A DNA stretch of 6,087 nt from an uncultured Collinsella sp. (lineage in GTDB: Bacteria > Actinomycetota > Coriobacteriia > Coriobacteriales > Coriobacteriaceae), in assembly GCA_902478875.1 (NCBI GenBank), contig CABSMZ010000118.1, positions 1 to 6,087 on the forward strand, written 5' to 3'. Position 1 is the first letter of the stretch. Each line of letters begins with the position of its first letter. The notes under the pieces are model-generated. The model ran no database searches, was not told the origin of the DNA, and worked only from the letters and a program-made list of their open reading frames with translations. Below, one piece after another: positions 1 through 4,783 of this stretch. The translations under genes and the position numbers were made by a program.

Positions 1-48
1 CGAGATCTAGTACGGTCTCGTGGGCTCGGAGATGTGTATAAGAGACAG
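1..48 (+). other. Illumina Nextera i7 adapter remnant (sequencing artefact)
   Basis: These bases match the known layout of a Nextera P7-side adapter. Bases 1-6 (CGAGAT) are the end of the P7 flow-cell sequence. Bases 7-14 (CTAGTACG) are an 8-base i7 index, which I recall as the adapter-strand form of N702. Bases 15-29 (GTCTCGTGGGCTCGG) are the read-2 primer part. Bases 30-48 are the 19-base Tn5 mosaic end, ending in AAGAGACAG. Genomic DNA therefore starts at base 49, where the transposase inserted in library preparation. It should be masked and not interpreted as a genomic repeat or transposon end. Confidence 0.97.
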
Positions 49-120
49 ATGCTTAAACAGCATCGCGACCAGCAGGGCAAACGCGCACAGAGATAGCTTG
101 TTGAGTTTTGGATCCGTGCG
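49..120. other. Contig-terminal genomic fragment, no gene assigned
   Basis: This is the only genomic sequence downstream of the minus-strand methyltransferase gene. On the minus strand one frame is open to the contig edge and reads a hydrophobic stretch (LSLCAFALLVAMLF) that could be the first membrane segment of a truncated gene. However, no ATG, GTG or TTG precedes it in that frame and there is no ribosome binding site. On the plus strand, one frame gives a short basic peptide ending at a TAG at 94-96, which could be the tail of a convergent gene. Seventy-two bases are too few to decide. Confidence 0.2.
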
Positions 121-121
121 C
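83..121 (-). terminator. Possible stem-loop directly after the methyltransferase stop codon
   Basis: On the minus strand the arms GCGCACGGA (121-113) and TCTGTGCGC (91-83) can pair over 9 bp with one G-U wobble around a 21-base loop. The stem starts at the last base of the TAG stop codon. Only a short TTT follows (80-78 region), so this is not a canonical U-tract terminator. The large loop makes it the weakest of the three stop-adjacent stem-loops in the window. Confidence 0.3.
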
Positions 122-1224
122 TAGCTGCGTTTTCGGATCAGGGCAATGTAGAAGCCCTCAAAGTCGCGGCTAGGCGGAATGGTCAGCGTGCCGGGCAGGC
201 CGTTGGCGACGGCCGATACCTGACCCGCGGCGATGGCCTCGGTGAGAGCGTTGCTCTCGATATGCGGCTCCTCGCCGGCGTCCTGGGCGCGACGCGCTTC
301 GCTTTCGCTCGGCGTGCCGTCGAGGGGGATAAGCTCGCAGTCCATATGCTTGTCGAGCGCCTCTTGCAGGGCGTCCTCGTTTTCCTGCGGCAAGATCGAA
401 CAAGTCGAATAGACGAGCGTGCCGCCCGGTTTAAGGGCTCCCATGGCGCGGTCCAGAAGTGCTCGCTGCGAGCGGGCACACTTGCTCAGCAGCTGCTCGG
501 TCAGGCCGCGCAGGCTTTTCTCGTTGCCGCTGATGACGGTGCCCGTGCCGGTGCAGGGAGCGTCGAGCAGGATGCGGTCAAAGCGGAAGAACTCGTCGAG
601 CTCGCGTGCGTCGATGCGCATGACGGGCACGTTTTTGGCACCTTGGCGGTGGAGGTTGGCTTCGAGCTTCTCGGCGCGGGGAATGCTCATCTCGCAGGCG
701 GTGAGGTGTGCCTGGCCCTGGGTGAGGGCGGCGATCTGCGTCGTCTTGCCGCCAGGGGCTGCGCACATGTCCAGGATGTCCTCGCCGGCCTGAGCATCCA
801 ACACCAAAGGCGGCATCATGGACGACAGGCTCTGCAGATAGATCTTGCCGTCGCGGTAGATGTCGAGATCCCACAGATCGGAAACCTGGGCCTCGGGCAG
901 GATAAAGGCGTCCGGATACCAGGTAACGGTTTGGTGCGCGATGCCGGCGGCATCGAGCGCCGCAGCGATGTCCTCGGCGGTTGCCTTGAGCGTGTTGGCG
1001 CGCAGCGTGACCGGGCGTGCGGCTGCGGCGCCAAAGCCCTCGATCATGAGCTCGGCATCGGTGAGGGCATAGGCGCCAGCGACCGTATCGACCATAAAGC
1101 GCGGCAGGTCGGCGGCGCAGGGAAGGGCGGCAAGCTGGTCGGAAAGCTCGGTGGCGGCAAATTGCCTGAGCTTGAGCTCGGGCTTGACCTGCTTTTTCTG
1201 CTTACGACGACGCGGCTTGGACAT
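121..1224 (-). CDS. RsmB/NOP (NSUN) family SAM-dependent RNA cytosine-5 methyltransferase
   Basis: The 367-residue product should transfer a methyl group from S-adenosylmethionine to C5 of a cytosine in rRNA or tRNA. Visible signatures are the SAM-binding motif I MCAAPGGK (153-160), motif IV DAPCTGTG (221-228, Cys224) and motif VI VYSTCS (271-276, Cys275). In this family the motif VI cysteine is the nucleophile and the motif IV cysteine helps release the product. Residues 40-130 resemble the N-terminal domain of RsmF-type enzymes (RANTLK near 75-80). The C-terminal GTLTIPPSRDFEGFYIALIRK is the usual closing strand of the catalytic domain. It is shorter than RsmF of Escherichia coli (about 480 residues) and lacks a C-terminal RNA-binding extension, but has a very basic N-terminus (residues 4-18). 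The ATG at 1224 is preceded by GGGAAGGAA (1239-1231), a usable ribosome binding site. The gene lies 59 bp downstream of the tRNA ligase-like gene on the same strand, so cotranscription is plausible. The family is clear; the exact RNA target is not. Confidence 0.93.
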   Translation of the reverse strand: MSKPRRRKQKKQVKPELKLRQFAATELSDQLAALPCAADLPRFMVDTVAGAYALTDAELMIEGFGAAAARPVTLRANTLKATAEDIAAALDAAGIAHQTVTWYPDAFILPEAQVSDLWDLDIYRDGKIYLQSLSSMMPPLVLDAQAGEDILDMCAAPGGKTTQIAALTQGQAHLTACEMSIPRAEKLEANLHRQGAKNVPVMRIDARELDEFFRFDRILLDAPCTGTGTVISGNEKSLRGLTEQLLSKCARSQRALLDRAMGALKPGGTLVYSTCSILPQENEDALQEALDKHMDCELIPLDGTPSESEARRAQDAGEEPHIESNALTEAIAAGQVSAVANGLPGTLTIPPSRDFEGFYIALIRKRS

Positions 1225-1262
1225 CCGTCTTTCCTTCCCGTCCCAAATTGACTACTTTCCGG

Positions 1263-1282
1263 GCACGCCGCTGCTGGCGTGC
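1263..1282 (-). terminator. Perfect 7-bp stem-loop one base after the tRNA ligase-like stop codon
   Basis: On the minus strand GCACGCC (1282-1276) pairs perfectly with GGCGTGC (1269-1263) around a 6-base loop. It begins one base after the TAA at 1286-1284. The sequence that follows (CCGGAAAG) has no U-tract, so this may be a weak terminator, an attenuator or an mRNA 3'-end stabiliser between the tRNA ligase-like gene and the methyltransferase gene. No separate promoter for the methyltransferase stands out in the remaining 38 bases. Confidence 0.4.
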
Positions 1283-1283
1283 T

Positions 1284-3434
1284 TTAGTACTGCCTCTCGT
1301 GCTTGCTAAAGAAGTCGAAGCGCGGGGGCAGCGGCTTCACGCGGTGGTCGCCGGGCTTCTCGCCCAGGCTCTCTACGAACTCGTCCGTGGAGGCAAAGAT
1401 GTTATCCCAGCTAAAGAAGGCGACCGGATCGACGTCGAAGTACTCGCAGATGAGTTCGCAGCCGGCCGGGACGATACCGTGCATCAGGACGGTCGCCACG
1501 CGCAGCTCGGTAAAGGCATCAACCAGGGCCTGCGTCATCGCTGCGTTTGCTTCGTCGCCCTCGAGCTTGTTGGCGGCCTTGGAGGCGTCGCTCCAGCGCT
1601 TGTTGGCGGCGCGCAGGTAGTCGTCGCACACGGCAAGCGCGCGGTGCGTCTCAAACTTGTACATGGCCTGCTCAAAGGCAAGAGCTGCCTGCTCGGCAGC
1701 CTCGACCACGGCGGCAGAGGCGGCACCGGCGGGGATGCAGCCGTTGCGATAGGGGCTCTCGTCGCCTTCCTTGACGGCGACGCCGTAGAAGCAGCTGCGG
1801 GCCAGACGGTTGAATACGCCGGTCAAAAGGGCGCTCTCCTTAAGGGCCGGATCGATAACGCGCTTGTCGTCGCAGGCGCGCACCTCGTTGCCGTCCTTGT
1901 CCTTGCCGGTCACACGCGTGTCGTATGCCTTGGGGCTAAAGCTCACCGGCTTTTCGGACAGGCCGAGCGACAGCCAGTGCGCACGCATCTGCTCGCAGGT
2001 GTAGTGGTTGAGCAAGTCGTCTGCCGGCGGGGGAGGCGTCTGCGAGGACGAGCTGGCCTTTTTGCCCATGTAGAGCAGGTGGTAGCAGGCGCTGACGGTG
2101 CTCTGCGTGAGGTCCCATCCCAGGGCCTCCCACATGGCGGTCTGCGCGATGCAGTAGAAGTAGATGTTGTCCTGACCGATAAACTGGTAGATCTGTGCGT
2201 CGTCTGAGCACCACCAGTCGCGCCAGTCGAGCGAGCTGTGCTGGTAGGTGGGCGCGGGGACCTGCGTGGAGTCGGCAGCGGGCTCGCCCATGAGGGCGGC
2301 ATCCTGGGCGGCGACGCCCTCGGTCACGCCGGCGGCCTTGGCATCGCGCGCGAGCACGGTACGCGTATAGCTGATGGGCGCCCACAGGCTCTCGGGCCAG
2401 CACCAGCAGGTGACGTCGGAGACGCCATCGACCTCGGGCACCGGAACGCCCCAGTCGATGTTGCCGGTGATGCGGAAGGGCACGAGTGCCTTGCCGCTGC
2501 GGAAGCGCACGCCGCCGTTGGCGAGCACCGCGTGGGCGTCATCGCGCTCCTTCCAGCTGGGGAAGGTGACGGTAAAGCTGCTCTTGTTGCCCTCGGGCTC
2601 CAGCACGGTGTGCTCGGGGAGCTGGTCCTCGACGGCGTCGAAGGCCTCGCGGAATTTGTTCTGAATGTAGAGCTGAGCCGGCAGCAGCCACTCATCCATG
2701 GTCTTGGAGACCACGGAGCGAACCTGCGGGTTCTGGGCGAGCTTGGCGGTGTAGGTCTTCATAAAGTCGAGGTAGGCCGGCAGGTCGAAGTAGAGGTTGT
2801 CGACCGGGCGCAGCTCGGGCACCTCGCCGGTGAGCTGGCTCTTGGGCGCGATGAGCTCCTCGGGCTCAAACTGGTGACCCAGGTCGCACTCGTCGGCGTA
2901 GGCTTTCTCGGACTTGCAGCCCTGGATGGGACAGCGGCCGATCACCTGGCGGCCGTTGAGGAACGTGCCGGCCTTGGCGTCGTAGAACTGCAGCGTGGAG
3001 CGCTTGGAGATGGTGCCCTGTTCGTGCAGACGCTCGATAATCTCGGCGGTCACCTCGTTGTGAATCTGCGCAGCCGGCTCAAGGCCCGAGCCGCCGTAGA
3101 TATCGCAGCTGATGTTGTAGTTGTTGAGGGTCGCGGCCTGGCGGGAGTGATTGGACTCGACATACTCGCCGATGGACTTATCGTAGCCTTCGTTCTCCTT
3201 GAGCTTGCGGTAGCTCTCCATGATGGGCGAGCCGTAGCAGTCGGTGCCCGAGGTGAAGATGACGTTCTCGCGGCCCAGACGGTCGCGCAGGAAGCGGGCG
3301 AAGAAGTCGGCAGGGACAAAGACGCCGCCAACGTGGCCAAAGTGAAGGCCCTTGTTGCCGTAGGGCTCGCCGGCGGTAACGATGGCGCGGCGAGGCCAGC
3401 TGGGACGGTCGTTCATGGAGTATTTGGATGCCAT
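1284..3434 (-). CDS. MetG-like class I tRNA ligase (divergent methionyl-tRNA synthetase homologue)
   Basis: The 716-residue product has the architecture of methionyl-tRNA synthetase, which charges tRNA-Met using ATP. The nucleotide-binding HIGH motif appears as HFGH (31-34) after EPYGNKG. The connective zinc knuckle is CPIQGC (168-173) followed by ECDLGH (182-187), with spacing unlike the usual CxxC pairs. ITGNIDWGVPVP (323-334) and IGQDNIYFY (419-427) match MetRS core segments. The KMSKS position reads KKASSSS (458-464), so the second lysine is lost. In the C-terminal helical domain, Asn542, Arg546 and Trp614 align by eye with the residues that read the CAU anticodon in E. coli MetRS. Two stretches look inserted relative to standard MetRS: about 262-320, and an alanine-rich segment near 365-400. 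Similar proteins are known in Clostridia and Coriobacteriia as class I tRNA ligase family proteins. The start at 3434 is chosen because AAGGAG lies just upstream; an in-frame ATG at 3527 would add 31 unconserved-looking residues and lies at the predicted promoter. It may be the main MetRS or a paralogue; activity is unproven. Confidence 0.85.
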   Translation of the reverse strand: MASKYSMNDRPSWPRRAIVTAGEPYGNKGLHFGHVGGVFVPADFFARFLRDRLGRENVIFTSGTDCYGSPIMESYRKLKENEGYDKSIGEYVESNHSRQAATLNNYNISCDIYGGSGLEPAAQIHNEVTAEIIERLHEQGTISKRSTLQFYDAKAGTFLNGRQVIGRCPIQGCKSEKAYADECDLGHQFEPEELIAPKSQLTGEVPELRPVDNLYFDLPAYLDFMKTYTAKLAQNPQVRSVVSKTMDEWLLPAQLYIQNKFREAFDAVEDQLPEHTVLEPEGNKSSFTVTFPSWKERDDAHAVLANGGVRFRSGKALVPFRITGNIDWGVPVPEVDGVSDVTCWCWPESLWAPISYTRTVLARDAKAAGVTEGVAAQDAALMGEPAADSTQVPAPTYQHSSLDWRDWWCSDDAQIYQFIGQDNIYFYCIAQTAMWEALGWDLTQSTVSACYHLLYMGKKASSSSQTPPPPADDLLNHYTCEQMRAHWLSLGLSEKPVSFSPKAYDTRVTGKDKDGNEVRACDDKRVIDPALKESALLTGVFNRLARSCFYGVAVKEGDESPYRNGCIPAGAASAAVVEAAEQAALAFEQAMYKFETHRALAVCDDYLRAANKRWSDASKAANKLEGDEANAAMTQALVDAFTELRVATVLMHGIVPAGCELICEYFDVDPVAFFSWDNIFASTDEFVESLGEKPGDHRVKPLPPRFDFFSKHERQY

Positions 3435-3438
3435 GGGA

Positions 3439-3444
3439 CTCCTT
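3439..3444 (-). promoter_or_regulatory. Ribosome binding site that decides the start of the MetG-like gene
   Basis: AAGGAG on the minus strand, four bases before the ATG at 3434-3432. It is the only strong Shine-Dalgarno match near the candidate starts and supports MASKYS as the true N-terminus instead of the longer open frame beginning at 3527. Confidence 0.8.
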
Positions 3445-3515
3445 CGCATATGGTGAGAGCGCAGCCGGGCGTGGGGCTCGGCGGCGCGGTGGTCAATTCG
3501 TGCATATCGTTCGAC

Positions 3516-3524
3516 ATTATCGCA
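3516..3524 (-). promoter_or_regulatory. Candidate extended -10 promoter for the MetG-like gene
   Basis: The minus strand reads TGCGATAAT, a TGn extension plus a hexamer matching TATAAT at five of six positions. No good -35 box lies 16-18 bases upstream, which is tolerable for an extended -10. Transcription would start near 3509, giving a leader of about 75 bases and excluding the upstream ATG at 3527. The leader is too short for a T-box riboswitch, and none of the long conserved T-box sequence is present. Confidence 0.35.
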
Positions 3525-3552
3525 CATGCGGACGGGTACGTGGCAGGGGCGC

Positions 3553-3558
3553 TATCCT
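3553..3558 (+). promoter_or_regulatory. Candidate -10 box just upstream of the DUF3267 gene
   Basis: TATCCT matches the -10 consensus at four of six positions and ends eight bases before the ATG at 3567. No Shine-Dalgarno sequence lies at normal distance from this ATG; the nearest purine run, AGGGG (3545-3549), is 17 bases away. If this box is used, the transcript would be leaderless or nearly so, a common arrangement in actinobacteria. No recognisable -35 box was found. Confidence 0.25.
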
Positions 3559-3566
3559 AAGATGCT

Positions 3567-4133
3567 ATGAATGAGATTTCCAACATACATGCGTTTGAAG
3601 ACGAGGATTTTCTGCACGCCTGCTTTGTGTGGGGGATGACCGTGCTCGGCGCATTTGCCGTGTGCTTGGTGCCGGTGTTTATGTTGCTGGGTGGGCCTGC
3701 AGACTTGGATGCGGCTGACGCGGGCGGCTGGATGGCTGTCGTGGGCTGGATAGTCGGCTTGGCTGCGATCTCAATGGCGTCGTTCGCCGTGCACGAGCTG
3801 GTGCACGGTGTGTTTTTTAAGCTGCTGGCGCCTGCGGGCGCGAAGGTGACCTTTGGGGCGAATCGCGAGACGGCGATGATCTATGCCTGCGCCGAGGGCG
3901 TTGTGTATTCGCGCCGGCGGTACATGGCGGTTTGCCTGGCGCCGACGGTTGTTGTGACGGCGGCGCTTGCCCTGGGGTTTGCGTTTTTGGGCTATCCGCT
4001 GCTGTGCTACCTGGCGGCCGGCTTGCATTTGTCGGGCTGTGTGGGCGACTGGTATTACGTGCGGACCATTTTGCGCGACCGCCGCATTGTCGCCTGCGAG
4101 GATACGTCCTTTGGCGTGCGCTTTTTCGGGTGA
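3567..4133 (+). CDS. DUF3267-like membrane protein with HExxH motif (putative zincin metalloprotease)
   Basis: The 188-residue product is a predicted integral membrane protein with hydrophobic segments at about 20-42, 55-75, 119-140 and 142-156. The second segment runs into HELVH (76-80), the HExxH zinc-binding signature, followed by GVFFKLL. This arrangement, with HExxH at the end of a membrane segment, a middle domain, two more hydrophobic segments and a C-terminal HLSGCVGDWYYVR (154-166), is typical of DUF3267 putative zincin peptidases. Asp161 is a candidate third metal ligand by analogy with site-2-type proteases; that is inference. The start has no convincing ribosome binding site. An internal Met24 is an alternative but would remove part of the first membrane segment. 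The gene sits 10 bp upstream of queH and its stop codon overlaps the queH ribosome binding site, so the two are almost certainly cotranscribed. Substrate and role are unknown, and nothing in the protein suggests RNA modification. Confidence 0.82.
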   Translation: MNEISNIHAFEDEDFLHACFVWGMTVLGAFAVCLVPVFMLLGGPADLDAADAGGWMAVVGWIVGLAAISMASFAVHELVHGVFFKLLAPAGAKVTFGANRETAMIYACAEGVVYSRRRYMAVCLAPTVVVTAALALGFAFLGYPLLCYLAAGLHLSGCVGDWYYVRTILRDRRIVACEDTSFGVRFFG

Positions 4134-4137
4134 GGAG
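4132..4137 (+). promoter_or_regulatory. queH ribosome binding site overlapping the upstream stop codon
   Basis: GAGGAG begins inside the TGA stop (4131-4133) of the DUF3267 gene. It lies six bases before the ATG at 4144 but directly touches the in-frame ATG at 4138, so 4144 is the better start. The overlap predicts translational coupling of queH to the membrane protein gene. Confidence 0.75.
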
Positions 4138-4143
4138 ATGTCG

Positions 4144-4719
4144 ATGAAGCCGTTGTTGCTGCATGCGTGCTGTGCGCCGTGCTCTCTTGAGCCGGTCCGC
4201 CTGCTGCGCGAGGAAGGGTTTGAGCCCACAATCTGCTGGACAAACCCCAATATTCAGCCGCACGATGAATGGCAGCGGCGTTTGGACGAGCTGCGCCGGT
4301 GGTGTGCCGATGGCGACATCGATCTTATCGAGGCGGGGGAGGACCGGGGGCGCTGGGAGGCCGGCGTGGCCCCGCTGGGCGCCGATCGAGCCCGTCGCTG
4401 TCGCGCATGCTATGCCCTGCGTCTGGCCGAGGCGTGCCGTGTGGCCCAGGAGCGCGGGTTTGAGTTTGTGGGCACGACGCTCGCCGTCTCGCCGTACCAG
4501 TTGTTCGAAACCTGCAATGATGTGTTGGAGCGTCTGGCTGCTGCCCGCGGTCTCACTCCGGTGATTCGCGATTTTCGCCCGTATTACCCCGAGGCCACGC
4601 GTCGTTCGCGCGAACTGGGCATGTATCGGCAGAACTACTGTGGCTGCCGCTTCTCGGCTGTCGAGGCGGCCATGGACCGCGCCCGCATCCGCGACGAGCG
4701 CAAAGCGTCCAAAAAGTAG
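4144..4719 (+). CDS. queH: Epoxyqueuosine reductase QueH
   Basis: The product (191 residues) reduces epoxyqueuosine at position 34 of tRNA to queuosine, the last step of the pathway, in the cytoplasm. QueH (formerly DUF208) is the cobalamin-independent, iron-sulfur alternative to QueG. The diagnostic cysteines are all present: HACCAPCS (7-14, Cys9, Cys10, Cys13), RCRACY (85-90, Cys86, Cys89) and YCGC (165-168, Cys166, Cys168). Other family signatures are TNPNIQP (33-39), TTLAVSPYQ (111-119) and the FRPYYPE loop (144-150). Length fits the family (about 180-230 residues). The start at 4144 is preferred over ATG 4138 because of ribosome binding site spacing and because family members usually begin a few residues before the CC motif. 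It is followed 64 bp later by queA, which makes its substrate. The C-terminus is lysine/arginine rich. Confidence 0.96.
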   Translation: MKPLLLHACCAPCSLEPVRLLREEGFEPTICWTNPNIQPHDEWQRRLDELRRWCADGDIDLIEAGEDRGRWEAGVAPLGADRARRCRACYALRLAEACRVAQERGFEFVGTTLAVSPYQLFETCNDVLERLAAARGLTPVIRDFRPYYPEATRRSRELGMYRQNYCGCRFSAVEAAMDRARIRDERKASKK

Positions 4720-4747
4720 TTCATTTGGGACGTCAGCCTGCTAGGAT
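4720..4747 (+). promoter_or_regulatory. Candidate queA promoter in the queH-queA gap
   Basis: TAGGAT (4742-4747) is a typical actinobacterial -10 hexamer. A weak -35-like TTCATT (4720-4725) sits 16 bases upstream. Transcription would start near 4754, giving a leader of about 30 bases that retains the ribosome binding site. The TATATAAGG further downstream (4765-4773) looks like a -10 box but overlaps the ribosome binding site, so it is unlikely to serve queA. Read-through from queH is equally possible. Confidence 0.35.
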
Positions 4748-4769
4748 GTAGAGCGGACTTTAGCTATAT

Positions 4770-4775
4770 AAGGAG
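4770..4775 (+). promoter_or_regulatory. queA ribosome binding site
   Basis: AAGGAG lies eight bases before GTG at 4784 and fourteen before ATG at 4790. The spacing favours the GTG start, although homology to QueA begins at the ATG. Confidence 0.75.
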
Positions 4776-4783
4776 TATCCGAC

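Noticed and set aside
30..48. Tn5 mosaic end suggesting an IS50/Tn5 insertion
   Set aside because: It is joined to the Nextera read-2 primer segment, a sample index and the P7 tail, so it comes from library preparation.
3435..3527. N-terminal extension of the MetRS-like protein to the ATG at 3527
   Set aside because: The extra 31 residues resemble no MetRS sequence, the ATG at 3434 has AAGGAG before it, and the likely -10 box overlaps the upstream ATG.
2238..3560. 440-codon plus-strand open frame opposite the MetRS-like gene (and similar ones at 1248-2207 and 262-1251)
   Set aside because: They are shadows of the minus-strand genes, of repetitive Gly/Val/Leu/Ala composition, with no motif, and they conflict with strongly supported genes.
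3435..3566. T-box riboswitch in the leader of the tRNA ligase-like gene
   Set aside because: Only an ACCGCG hexamer matches (3485-3490, minus strand); the full conserved T-box sequence is missing and the leader is too short for the specifier domain.
3967..4143. Upstream extension of queH by 59 residues inside the DUF3267 gene
   Set aside because: It overlaps a real coding region in another frame, and QueH homology plus the ribosome binding site place the start at 4144.
4720..4783. preQ1 riboswitch ahead of queA
   Set aside because: I see no C-rich loop and A-rich tail arrangement typical of preQ1 riboswitches, and the segment appears to hold only a promoter and a ribosome binding site.
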